Shown here in pieces: positions 19,127 to 27,934 of a stretch of 32,402 nt of DNA. Source of the DNA: Actinomycetota bacterium (GTDB taxonomy: Bacteria; Actinomycetota; Geothermincolia; Fen-727; Anoxymicrobiaceae); NCBI GenBank assembly GCA_003157385.1, contig PMJJ01000037.1, positions 257-32,658 of the forward strand. Direction: 5' to 3'. Under the pieces are notes generated by a model. It was given only the letters and a program-made list of their open reading frames with translations, was not told where the DNA came from and searched no databases. Both the position numbers and the translations under genes were made by a program. The stretch's first letter is position 1; each line of letters begins with the position of its first letter.

Positions 19127-20169
19127 GATGGGACCCTGCCGACAAAGTCGACGTAGAATATCGCGAAGCCCACCAGCACGAAGAAGCCGCAGAGGATCCA
19201 CAGCCTCACCATGACGGTGAACTCCGACCACCCGCCAAGCTCGAAGTGGTGATGTATCGGGGCCATCCGGAACACACGTTTACCCCCGGTCATCTTGAAG
19301 ACGCCCACCTGTATCGCTACCGACAACGCCTCCAGGACGAAAAGCCCACCCAGGATCAGCAGCAGGAGCTGTGTCCGCGTCATCAGCGCGATGGCGGCCA
19401 TCACGCCGCCCAGTGCGAGAGAGCCCGTGTCTCCCATGAATATCTTCGCCGGCGCGGCGTTCCACCACAGGAAGCCCACGCACGCGCCCAGCACCGCCCC
19501 GGATATGATGGCGATGTCCAGCGCCGGGGCCCCACTGAACGGGTAGAACCTGGGGTGCTGAGAGAGTGGATGCCGGAACATGGTAAAGGCAATCAGAAGG
19601 TAAGCGGCCATCACCATCACCATCGAGCCGCTGGCCAGCCCGTCCAGCCCATCGGTGAGGTTCACCGCGTTGGAGGACCCGATGATCATGATGAAGACCC
19701 AGATGAAGAAGAATACCCCCAGGCTCACTGCGGTGCCCCCCAGGAAGCTGAACTGCTTGGGGAGCGCCGGGTGCCCGGGGCTGGCCAGCCTAGTGGCCAG
19801 GAGCGTGAACGCCAGCGCAATCGCGACCTGACCGATGACCTTGTATCTCGCCTTCAGGCCCAGCGAGCGCTTCTTCCTGATCTGTATGAAGTCGTCCGCG
19901 AAACCGAGCAGTCCGCAGGCGACCATCGTGCCCAGTACGATGAGACCTTCGGGCGTCCACTTCGAGAAGGCCATATAGGCGACGACCGTTCCCAGGACGA
20001 TGAGTATGCCGCCCATCGTAGGCGTCCCCTTTTTGACGAAGTGGGCGTGCGGCCCGTCCTCGCGGACTACCTGACCGTACTCCCTCTTCCGCAGAAACCT
20101 GATGAGCAGAGGTGTCAGCAAGACACAGATGGCTCCGGCGACAAGGGCGGCCCCGAGGACCCTATACAT
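19123..20169 (-). CDS. mraY: phospho-N-acetylmuramoyl-pentapeptide-transferase
   Basis: FVKKGTPTMGGILI, SSNAVNLTDGLDGLASG, FMGDTGSLALGG, MAPIHHHFELGGWSE; ATG at 20169. Confidence 0.97.
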   Translation of the reverse strand: MYRVLGAALVAGAICVLLTPLLIRFLRKREYGQVVREDGPHAHFVKKGTPTMGGILIVLGTVVAYMAFSKWTPEGLIVLGTMVACGLLGFADDFIQIRKKRSLGLKARYKVIGQVAIALAFTLLATRLASPGHPALPKQFSFLGGTAVSLGVFFFIWVFIMIIGSSNAVNLTDGLDGLASGSMVMVMAAYLLIAFTMFRHPLSQHPRFYPFSGAPALDIAIISGAVLGACVGFLWWNAAPAKIFMGDTGSLALGGVMAAIALMTRTQLLLLILGGLFVLEALSVAIQVGVFKMTGGKRVFRMAPIHHHFELGGWSEFTVMVRLWILCGFFVLVGFAIFYVDFVGRVPS

Positions 20170-21595
20170 CCTCCACCAGCCTGCCCCTTGCAAAGGTCGC
20201 CGACGCTAGCTCGTCCGAGAGCGACTCCAGATTTGCCACTCGCGAGGCTTTAACCAGCACAATGTCGCCGGGCTCCAGTATCAGCCCGAGGAGGTCCAGC
20301 GCCTCGTTGGAGTCGTCGCACCTGAAAGTGCTGCCCCTGGGGAGCCCAGCCTCGCCGGCCCCGCTGGCGATATCTCGCGCCTTGCGCCCTACCGCGATGA
20401 GGATGTCGACTCCGCTCCCGGCCGCCTGCCGGCCGGCCTCGCGGTGGAACTGCCGGCTGGAGGGACCGAGCTCCGCCATGCTGCCGAGCACGGCGATCTT
20501 GCGTCTTCCGTTCCCCGCCTCGCACAGCGTCTCGAGGGCGGCTCTCATCGACTGGGGGTTGGCGTTGTAGGCGTCGTTAATGACGATGTAGTCGCCGGAA
20601 CACTCCAGGCGCTCGGTGCGCCAGCGCGAGAGGCTGGAACGCTCCAGCCCATCCTTGATGGAGGCAGGATCCGAGCACAGCAAGTGCGCGCAAGCTGCGG
20701 CAGCCACTGCGTTGTCCACCTGGTGCCTGCCCACCGCGGGCAGCGACACGTCGATCGCGAAGCCCGGCCCACTGAGCAGGAACGATGCCCTGGCCTGCTC
20801 GTCGAGCTCGACCTTCTCCGCCCTGTATGCGGCTCCCCTGCCCTTGCCGAACCTGATCACCTTTGCGGAGGTGACGCGCGCTATCGCCGGAGTCCAGGGA
20901 TCGACGCCGTTGAGGACCAGGTGCCCTTCAGGGGGAAGGCAACGCGCCAGCTCACCCTTGGTGGAGGCGACCTCATCGACAGTCTTGAACAGCTCGAGAT
21001 GTCCCGGCCCTATGTTGGTGATGATGCCGGCGTCAGGCCGCGCGATCGCGCAAAGGCGCTCGATGTCCCCCTGCCGGCGCGCCCCCATCTCCACGATGAG
21101 AACCCGGTCCCTCGGCCTCGCCTTGAATATCGTGAGCGGCAGCCCGATCTCGTTGTTGAAGCTGCCCTGCGCCGCGCAGACCCGCCTGTCGCGCGACAGT
21201 ATCGACGTCAGGAAGTCCTTGGTGGATGTCTTTCCGGTGGTCCCGGTTATGCCCACCACCGTGATGTCCAGACCTGAGCGCACCATCATCGCGAGGTCGC
21301 CCAGGGCGCGCAACGTGTCGTGTACAATCACCAGCGGGAAGCCGGGGTCGCTTTCGCGGAACCGGCGAGCGAGCGAGTTGCGCGACGAGACCACCGCAGC
21401 CTTCGCCCCGGCGTCACGCGCGTCCTCGAGGAACGCGTGGCCATCGAAGCTCGGCCCGGCGAGAGCGAAGAAGAGCTCGCCGCCGACAATGTCGCGTGTG
21501 TCGGTCCCCACTCGGGCGACCGCTAAGCGCTCGACGTTTCCAGCAAGCGTACCGCCCGTAGCTTCAGCCACGCGCTCAAGGCTCACACTGCGCAC
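20162..21595 (-). CDS. murF: UDP-N-acetylmuramoyl-tripeptide--D-alanyl-D-alanine ligase
   Basis: TVVGITGTTGKTSTKDFLTSIL, VINDAYNANPQSMRAALETL. GTG start at 21595 with GGAGG upstream inferred. Confidence 0.95.
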   Translation of the reverse strand: MRSVSLERVAEATGGTLAGNVERLAVARVGTDTRDIVGGELFFALAGPSFDGHAFLEDARDAGAKAAVVSSRNSLARRFRESDPGFPLVIVHDTLRALGDLAMMVRSGLDITVVGITGTTGKTSTKDFLTSILSRDRRVCAAQGSFNNEIGLPLTIFKARPRDRVLIVEMGARRQGDIERLCAIARPDAGIITNIGPGHLELFKTVDEVASTKGELARCLPPEGHLVLNGVDPWTPAIARVTSAKVIRFGKGRGAAYRAEKVELDEQARASFLLSGPGFAIDVSLPAVGRHQVDNAVAAAACAHLLCSDPASIKDGLERSSLSRWRTERLECSGDYIVINDAYNANPQSMRAALETLCEAGNGRRKIAVLGSMAELGPSSRQFHREAGRQAAGSGVDILIAVGRKARDIASGAGEAGLPRGSTFRCDDSNEALDLLGLILEPGDIVLVKASRVANLESLSDELASATFARGRLVEDV

Positions 21596-23069
21596 CGGCC
21601 ACCTCCTGAAGGCATTCGCGAAGGACCTCATGATCGTCAAATGGGATTACCCGGTCAGAAAAGATTTGGCCGCTTTCATGGCCTTTTCCTGCAATTACCA
21701 CCAGGTCGCCGGCACCTGCCTCGGCTACTGCACGGCATATCGCCGACCGGCGGTCCACCACGGTCAGGTAACGGCTCTCTGGGAACTCGCCCCGGACCCC
21801 CTCAAGGACCATCTCGATGATCGCCTCCGGCTCCTCGCTGCGGGGGTTGTCGGAGGTGATGATGCACAGGTCGGACAGCTCTGCCGCCACCCGTCCCATC
21901 AGAGGGCGCTTGGAGCGGTCCCTGTCGCCGCCGCATCCGACCACGATGATGACGCGGCCTCGGGTGACCTCCCTGCAGGCCTCGAGAACGTTTTGAACGC
22001 CGTCGGGGGTGTGGGCGTAGTCGACCAGCGCTGTGAACGGCTGACCGCAGTCGATGTTCTCGAACCTGCCGGGCACCCCAACAAGGGACTGGAGCCCCTC
22101 CACGATGCTCTCGCCGTCGATGTTGGCCTCGAGAGCGACGGCCGCCGCCGCCAGACAGTTGTAGACATTGAACTTGCCCTGCAGCCTGGTGGCGAGCTCC
22201 ATAGTCCCGCCGGCGTGCACTATCTTGAACCTGTTCCCAGAGGCGGAGATAACCATGTCGGTGGCCCTGACGTCAGCGCCGTGATTTATGCCGAAGGACC
22301 GCACGGGGAGCGAGGTCTCGCGTATCAGCCTCTCCCCGAACGGGTCGTCGGCGTTCACCACCGCTCTCCGTCCCCGCCCGAAGTCATCGCCCTCGAAGAG
22401 GCGGCGCTTCGCCCCGAAGTACTCGTCGATTGACAGGTGGAAGTCGAGGTGGTCCTGGGTGAGGTTGGTAAAGGCCACGATCGCGAACTTGCAACCGCTC
22501 ACCCGGTGCAGCTCGAGCGCGTGCGAGGAGACCTCCATCACCGCGGCGGTCACCCCCTCGTCGACCATCCTCCTCAGCAGCTTCTGCAGGTCGAGCGACT
22601 CGGGGGTTGTGCGGGTGACGGGCTCGACGGCGTCACCTACGTGGTTCTCCACGGTCCCGATCAGCCCTGGCACCTCTCCCGCCACGCGGAAGATGTTCTC
22701 TACCAGAAAACCCGTGGTGGTCTTGCCGTTGGTGCCGGTCACACCGACCAGCTTCAAGTCGGAAGACGGCTGGCGGTAGAAGACCGATGCGCATCTGGCC
22801 AGCGCGAGCCTGGTGTCGGGCACCCTCACCAGCACTACTTCCTCGGGAAGCTCGGCGTCCGGTTGCCGCTCCACCACGATGACTGCGGCACCCGCCGCCG
22901 CCGCCCTGGCCGCGTAGAGGTGCCCGTCCGTCACCAGCCCTTTAATGCAGAAAAACGCGTCGCCTTCGCAGACCACGCGGCTGTCGTACGCTAGCCCACC
23001 GACGTCAATGTCGTCGGCGCCCATCACCTTCTTCTCGTCAATCGTGGCCAGTAGTCCTCTTAGCTGCAT
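21576..23069 (-). CDS. murE: UDP-N-acetylmuramoyl-tripeptide synthetase (MurE)
   Basis: LVGVTGTNGKTTTGFLVENIF, LVDYAHTPDGVQNVLEA, SDNPRSEEPEAII. DNPR fits the meso-diaminopimelate-adding type. ATG at 23069. Confidence 0.96.
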   Translation of the reverse strand: MQLRGLLATIDEKKVMGADDIDVGGLAYDSRVVCEGDAFFCIKGLVTDGHLYAARAAAAGAAVIVVERQPDAELPEEVVLVRVPDTRLALARCASVFYRQPSSDLKLVGVTGTNGKTTTGFLVENIFRVAGEVPGLIGTVENHVGDAVEPVTRTTPESLDLQKLLRRMVDEGVTAAVMEVSSHALELHRVSGCKFAIVAFTNLTQDHLDFHLSIDEYFGAKRRLFEGDDFGRGRRAVVNADDPFGERLIRETSLPVRSFGINHGADVRATDMVISASGNRFKIVHAGGTMELATRLQGKFNVYNCLAAAAVALEANIDGESIVEGLQSLVGVPGRFENIDCGQPFTALVDYAHTPDGVQNVLEACREVTRGRVIIVVGCGGDRDRSKRPLMGRVAAELSDLCIITSDNPRSEEPEAIIEMVLEGVRGEFPESRYLTVVDRRSAICRAVAEAGAGDLVVIAGKGHESGQIFSDRVIPFDDHEVLRECLQEVAGAQCEP

Positions 23070-23182
23070 GTTGATACCTCGTAGCTTGCTCGCGGCCTGC
23101 CCGTCCATGGCTTCTTGTAGATGAGGGCCTGGCCAAAGTCAAGTATCGGCGCTCGTCTCTGTGCACCCCGCATCGAAGGAGT

Positions 23183-24928
23183 TCAATCGCTAGTCGGGCT
23201 GTCTCCACCATTGGTGTTGCCTCCCTGTGCGCCGGCCGGCATCCCCCATGATGGCGGGATCTTCAGATGCTGAAGGCTGTAGCTCATTATGTCGTGGAAG
23301 GTCGGGGCGGCGGTGTCGCCTCCCCAGATCGGCGTCGGCTCGTCGAGCACCACCATGCACACGATACGCGGGCGCTCGGCAGGGGCGAAACCGACGAAGG
23401 TCGCCATGTAGGTGCCCGAGTAGCCGGCACCACCCTTCTCGGGCTTCTCCGCGGTGCCGGTCTTGCCGGCCACTCTGTAATAGTTGACCGCGGCTTTTGG
23501 TCCGGTGCCGGTGGGTGAGAGGACCTGCTCCATTATTCCGGTCATCTTCGTGCAGGTGTCCTTGGTAAGTATCTCCTCGCCGAGGCCGCCCAGGCCCATG
23601 TCCTTCACCGCGGTGCCCTCAACCTTCGCCTTGAGGAAGTGCGGGCAGATCTTCCGCCCCCCGTTGGCCACGGTGCCGGCAACGCAGGCCAGCTGCAGCG
23701 GGGTTATCGAAACTCCCTGCCCGATGCTTATGGTCGCGCAACTGGTGCCTGTCCAGGCCGACAGCGACGGCAGGAGGCCCCCGACCTCTCCGGGGAAGTC
23801 CACCCCGGTCTTGTGGCCAACCCCGAATCGGTTCAGGTACTCGTCCAGTCGCTTGGAGCCCAGGGCCTGTGAGACCTGGATGGTACCGACGTTGGACGAC
23901 TGGCTGATTATCTGGGAGAAGGTGAGCTTCCTGGTCGGCAGCGGCTCGGCGTCCTTGAAGGTACTGTCAGCCACCTTCAACTGGGACTGCACGTTTATGA
24001 CGGTGTCGGGATTAACCACGCCTTCCTGGAGCGCGGCCACCGCCGTCACTATCTTCATCGCGGAGCCGGGCTCGTAGACGTCGGTTATCGCGCGGTTGCG
24101 CATGGCATCCGGGTCGATCTTGTCACGGTTGTTGGGGTCGAAGGTAGGCGAGCTAGCCATGGCCAGGATATCGCCGGTGTTGCAGTCCATCACCACGGCC
24201 GTGCCCGCCTTGGCGCTGTACGCGTCCACCGCGGTCGCCAGCGAGTCCTCGACGCTCGCCTGGATGTCCTTGTCCAGGGTGAGCTGAAGGTCCGTGCCGT
24301 CGACCTCCTGGACCTGCTTCTTCTCACTGCCCGGGATGGGATTGCCGGCAGCGTCTTTCTCCAGGACCACCTCGCCCGGCTTGCCGCCCAACAGATCGTT
24401 GTAGTACATCTCCAGGCCGGCCTGCCCCTTGTTGTCGATGTCCACAACGCCCAGGACCTGCGAGGCGAGCTTGCCCAGCGGGTAGAACCGCTTGCTCTCG
24501 TCGACGAAGCCGATCCCGGGGAGCTTCATCTTCTTGATGCGGTCGGCGATGGTCTTGTCCAGCTTGCGCTCGAGGTAGACGAACCCACTTTTCTCCGAGA
24601 GCTTCTTCTCCAAGTCAGCAGGGTCTTCTCCGAGCACGGGGGCGAGCTTCGAAGCCACGGCCTTCTTGTTCTTGACGAGGTAGGGTGTGGCATAGACGGT
24701 CGAGCAGTCCTCGCTTATAGCCAGGATCTCTCCCTCGCGGTCCGTGATGCTTCCACGGCGGGGCGCGACCTTGATGTCGACGTCACGCTGCTGGGCGGCG
24801 AGCTTCTTGTAGTGGGCGGCTTCGAGGCCCTGGATGATGACAAGCTTGCCGGCGATAATCGCAAGCGCCGCCAGCAGGACCACGGTCACCACGGTCAGCC
24901 GCTTGTCGCCTGCTTTGCGCCGCGCCAT
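23183..24928 (-). CDS. ftsI: penicillin-binding protein 2B/3-type transpeptidase (FtsI-like)
   Basis: N-terminal TM; active-site motifs SAMK (EPGSAMKIVTAV), SSN (SQSSNVGTIQ) and KTGT (AGKTGTAEKP); dcw position. Confidence 0.95.
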   Translation of the reverse strand: MARRKAGDKRLTVVTVVLLAALAIIAGKLVIIQGLEAAHYKKLAAQQRDVDIKVAPRRGSITDREGEILAISEDCSTVYATPYLVKNKKAVASKLAPVLGEDPADLEKKLSEKSGFVYLERKLDKTIADRIKKMKLPGIGFVDESKRFYPLGKLASQVLGVVDIDNKGQAGLEMYYNDLLGGKPGEVVLEKDAAGNPIPGSEKKQVQEVDGTDLQLTLDKDIQASVEDSLATAVDAYSAKAGTAVVMDCNTGDILAMASSPTFDPNNRDKIDPDAMRNRAITDVYEPGSAMKIVTAVAALQEGVVNPDTVINVQSQLKVADSTFKDAEPLPTRKLTFSQIISQSSNVGTIQVSQALGSKRLDEYLNRFGVGHKTGVDFPGEVGGLLPSLSAWTGTSCATISIGQGVSITPLQLACVAGTVANGGRKICPHFLKAKVEGTAVKDMGLGGLGEEILTKDTCTKMTGIMEQVLSPTGTGPKAAVNYYRVAGKTGTAEKPEKGGAGYSGTYMATFVGFAPAERPRIVCMVVLDEPTPIWGGDTAAPTFHDIMSYSLQHLKIPPSWGMPAGAQGGNTNGGDSPTSD

Positions 24929-24936
24929 CTGGCCAC

Positions 24937-25452
24937 CTATCTCCTGCTCAGGGTGCCGCCGGGCCCCTTGACGATCGAGGCCTGCGTCTTGCCTTGGTCT
25001 TTCTGCTGAGCCGGCTTCTGCGCCGGGACAAACGGGCAGAGGGTCTGCTCGAACGTGCTGGCGCAGACCATCTTTCCGCTGGGATCCTTCGCGTACTTGA
25101 GGTAGATGACCCCCGCCGGGTCGCCCAGGCCCATCTCATCGCTGGCGATGCGGGCGATGCGGCCGGGTGACTTGAGCTTCGCTATGCTGAGCCTCAAGCT
25201 CTCCTGGCTCGATTTTTCGGCGTCTATCTGAGCCTGCAGCCTGCGGACCTTGACGTCGCAGGTCACCGCGAACTGCCTCTGCACCAGCATGAACACACCC
25301 GTGCCGGCCAGGAAGATGAACACGAAGATCAGAAAGCCGAAGCTCAGGCCCTTCTTGCGGGCGCGCCTGGCGGGCGCCTTCGACTTCCCCCTACACTGAG
25401 GCTTCGTCGAAGCGCTCCCCTGGGCCTTCCGCTTGCCGGCGCTTGAGGCCAT
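24937..25452 (-). CDS. ftsL: FtsL/DivIC-like septum protein (basic N-terminus, one TM, short coiled coil)
   Basis: Positional ortholog between rsmH and ftsI: basic tail, TM FGFLIFVFIFLAGTGVFMLV, then VRRLQAQIDAEKSSQESLRLSIAKLKSPGRIARIASDEMGLGDP. Start overlaps the rsmH stop (TGATG). Confidence 0.8.
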   Translation of the reverse strand: MASSAGKRKAQGSASTKPQCRGKSKAPARRARKKGLSFGFLIFVFIFLAGTGVFMLVQRQFAVTCDVKVRRLQAQIDAEKSSQESLRLSIAKLKSPGRIARIASDEMGLGDPAGVIYLKYAKDPSGKMVCASTFEQTLCPFVPAQKPAQQKDQGKTQASIVKGPGGTLSRR

Positions 25453-26393
25453 CACGCCACCACCTTGCGTGCGGCGCGCAGCTTGGCGCTCTTGGAGCGT
25501 GGGTTCTGCTCCACCTCCTGTTCGCCTGGACGCACCGGCTTGCGGGTGAGGAGCTCAAGCGCGGGTGCGACGTCGAGCGGGTGACCGGGCGGATAGCCTG
25601 TTCCTTTTGCCAGGGAGTTGAAAGTGCTTTTGACGATCCGGTCCTCAAGGGACTGGTACGTCAGCACGACTATCCGCCCGGATGGGGCCAGGCAATCTAT
25701 GCCTTCGGTCACACCCTCCTTCAGGTTCTCCAACTCATCGTTTGCCGCGATTCGGAGCGCCTGGAACGTCTTGCGGGCCGGATGCTTGCGGCCGCGCCTC
25801 GCTCCCGCGGGCACGGCGTCCTTCACCACCTGCTCGAGTTCGCCGGTCGTCTCTATCGGTCGGCGCTCCCTTGCCTGGACTATGAATTGAGCGATCCGCC
25901 TGGCCCACCGCTCTTCTCCAAACCTGTAGAGGATCTGCGTGAGCTCATCCTCTGAATCCTCGTTGACGATCTCGGCCGCCGTCCTGGGGGCGTCGGGACC
26001 CATCCGCATGTCGAGCGGACCGTCCCCTCTGAAAGAAAACCCTCTGGCCGCCGCGTCCAGCTGCATCGATGAGACCCCCAGGTCGAGTAGTACTCCGTCG
26101 ACCTCGTCTATGCCCTCGCCATCAAGGACGGAGCGTATACCTCGGAAATTTTCGCGATGGTAACTGACCGACGCAGCCATCGCATCCAGCCTCTCCTTCG
26201 CGCGAGCAATTGCCTCCGGGTCCCGGTCAATACCAATGAGCCGGCCCCCGGGGGTGATGCACTCAAGGATAGCTTCAGCATGTCCACCTGCTCCAAGCGT
26301 GCCATCTACGATCACCTCTCCCTTGCGTGGCCCCAGAAACTCCAGGACCTCTTCGACCATGACCGGCCTGTGGCCGCCGGCTGTCTCGGACAC
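25452..26393 (-). CDS. rsmH: 16S rRNA (cytosine(1402)-N(4))-methyltransferase
   Basis: HRPVMVEEVLEFL, IVDGTLGAGGHAEAIL, GVLLDLGVSSMQLDAAARGFSFRGDGPLDMRM; GTG start. Confidence 0.97.
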   Translation of the reverse strand: MSETAGGHRPVMVEEVLEFLGPRKGEVIVDGTLGAGGHAEAILECITPGGRLIGIDRDPEAIARAKERLDAMAASVSYHRENFRGIRSVLDGEGIDEVDGVLLDLGVSSMQLDAAARGFSFRGDGPLDMRMGPDAPRTAAEIVNEDSEDELTQILYRFGEERWARRIAQFIVQARERRPIETTGELEQVVKDAVPAGARRGRKHPARKTFQALRIAANDELENLKEGVTEGIDCLAPSGRIVVLTYQSLEDRIVKSTFNSLAKGTGYPPGHPLDVAPALELLTRKPVRPGEQEVEQNPRSKSAKLRAARKVVA

Positions 26394-26394
26394 G

Positions 26395-26817
26395 TCAGAC
26401 CCCGATGTCGGACGCCGACTGCTCGTAGTGGCCGGCGCTCTCGGCCTCGTATTTCTCCCACTCGTCGGGGTCCCAGACCTCGGCCTTATTGGAAAGGCCG
26501 ACGACCACCACTTCCTTCTTTACCGACGCCATCTCGCGAAGCCTGGGCGGGATGAGTATCCTCCCCTGGCCGTCGGGCACCAGGTGGCTCGCGTTGGCGA
26601 AGAACACGCGGGAAAACCGGCGCGTCGATTCGCTGCCCGATGGCATCTCCTCGATCTTTTCGACCAGCTTCTCCCACTCTTTCATGGGCAGCAGGTAGAG
26701 GCAGTTGTCGAGCCCCTTGGTCACCATGAGGCCACCCTCGAAATCGCGCCTGAACTCGCGCGGGAGGATGATACGACCTTTGGGATCGACCGTTCTTGTT
26801 GATGAACCTACTAGCAT
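26395..26817 (-). CDS. mraZ: transcriptional regulator MraZ
   Basis: Two SpoVT/AbrB-like half-domains with DPKGRIILPREFR and DGQGRILIPPRLRE; first gene of the dcw cluster. Confidence 0.96.
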   Translation of the reverse strand: MLVGSSTRTVDPKGRIILPREFRRDFEGGLMVTKGLDNCLYLLPMKEWEKLVEKIEEMPSGSESTRRFSRVFFANASHLVPDGQGRILIPPRLREMASVKKEVVVVGLSNKAEVWDPDEWEKYEAESAGHYEQSASDIGV

Positions 26818-26833
26818 TCCCCCACCTTCATCT

Positions 26834-26883
26834 CGCCACGTTTCACCACTTTACACCACTCTTCTCCCTTATGCAACACTTTA
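26834..26883 (-). promoter_or_regulatory. candidate MraZ operator: 10-bp-phased GTGG-type boxes over the mraZ promoter
   Basis: Plus-strand decamers CGCCACGTTT (26834), CACCACTTTA (26844), CACCACTCTT (26854), a weak CTCCCTTATG (26864) and CAACACTTTA (26874). On the minus strand: TAAAGTGTTG ... AAGAGTGGTG TAAAGTGGTG AAACGTGGCG. Candidate -35 TTGCAT and -10 TAAAGT (17-bp spacer) overlap the array. Confidence 0.7.
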
Positions 26884-27063
26884 GGACCCAAAATCAGGAA
26901 AAAACTCCACAGTTCGAGCGGGTGGCGTGGATCGGTCGGGTTTTTTGTGGGAAAGTGGAACATTTTGTGGATAGAAGTGCTCTATGCCACTATATATGGG
27001 ATTTGGCCGCGCATGGCAGACCGCAATGTTGAAAAGGTGGATTCAGAAAGCCCGTTGGAGAGT

Positions 27064-27462
27064 CTAACTGCCTGCTTCCCGGTAGCACTTGAACAGCGTG
27101 TCGATGAGGTTGGCGCCCACCCTGGCGAGCCTGGTGACCGGAACGCCGCCCATCTTGACCTTCCTCATCGCGAGCTCCACCGCCGGATTCGCGTCACCCA
27201 TCGCCATGCGGTCGAACACGACGGCGGTGGTGGTGATTGTGAGCATCGGTTCGAGGCCGGGGTCCTGAAGGGCAAAGCCGGCGCTCCCCTCCCCTGCGAA
27301 CACCACGTAGAAGCGGGCATCGATATCAGTGAGCGCCAGGCACATGGCCTTCATCACCTCGGCGAGCGCGGCCACCTCGTCCGAGCCCAGCTCGTCCCGG
27401 GCAAGGCCCACGGTCTTCTGAAGCCTTGCCGTCATCATCTCCAGACCGGGCGCATCGCCCAC
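27064..27462 (-). CDS. SCP2 sterol-binding-like domain protein
   Basis: 132-aa protein with ARFYVVFAGEGSAGFALQDPGLEPMLTITTTAVVFDRMAMGDANPAVELAMRKVKMGGVPVTRLARVG, SCP2-like by eye. Confidence 0.6.
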   Translation of the reverse strand: MGDAPGLEMMTARLQKTVGLARDELGSDEVAALAEVMKAMCLALTDIDARFYVVFAGEGSAGFALQDPGLEPMLTITTTAVVFDRMAMGDANPAVELAMRKVKMGGVPVTRLARVGANLIDTLFKCYREAGS

Positions 27463-27472
27463 AGCTTCCTCC

Positions 27473-27850
27473 TCAACCGGCCGTCATGGTGAACGCGGTG
27501 CCGCAGTACTGGCAGAAGCGCGCGCTTTCGACAACCAGCCTGCCGCAATGCGGACACACCTTAAGCGGGTTTGCCGTTGCGTTCGGACCTCCGGTACCGT
27601 AACCTGTCGGCGGGTACGGCGGCTGGCCGTACTGTATGCGGCGCTGGTTCTCCATGGCGCGGTCGCGCGTTATCAGCCAGAGGACCAGGATGCCGATGAT
27701 ACCACCGAAAAACCCTACCAGGAACCCGATCCAGTATTCGAGGCCGCTCCTGGTGGCCATCCTTCCGCCCCACAGTCCGAACAGCACCCACAGCACAAGG
27801 ACGAAGAGCCACACGACGATCATGAAGCCGCTCGATGGCGAATTCGACAA
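27473..27850 (-). CDS. small membrane protein with C-terminal zinc ribbon
   Basis: Two TM segments (FMIVVWLFVLVLWVLFGLWGG; YWIGFLVGFFGGIIGILVLWLI), then CPHCGRLVVESARFCQYCG. TTG start with GGAGAGGA upstream. Confidence 0.75.
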   Translation of the reverse strand: MSNSPSSGFMIVVWLFVLVLWVLFGLWGGRMATRSGLEYWIGFLVGFFGGIIGILVLWLITRDRAMENQRRIQYGQPPYPPTGYGTGGPNATANPLKVCPHCGRLVVESARFCQYCGTAFTMTAG

Positions 27851-27934
27851 AGTATCCTCTCCTGGCCGCGATGGTTTCTATTGACCGATTGTAACAGATA
27901 GAATTGTGAGGCCGCCCTCGACGCAGGAGGAAGA

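Noticed and set aside
17435-19156. Plus-strand ORF (573 aa) antisense to ftsW/murD
   Set aside because: Arg/His/Gly-rich composition with no recognisable domain; the opposite strand is well-supported MurD and FtsW.
20616-22433. Long plus-strand ORF (605 aa) antisense to murF/murE
   Set aside because: Low-complexity shadow translation of high-GC coding DNA. The opposite strand encodes clear MurF and MurE.
26796-27032. Small plus-strand ORF overlapping the mraZ upstream region
   Set aside because: No convincing RBS or domain; the region is better explained as promoter and operator DNA for mraZ.
27851-27934. Possible divergent promoters between the zinc-ribbon gene and the hydroxyacid dehydrogenase gene
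   Set aside because: A TTGACC and TAGAAT/TACAAT-like boxes are present, but no pair with acceptable spacing could be assigned.
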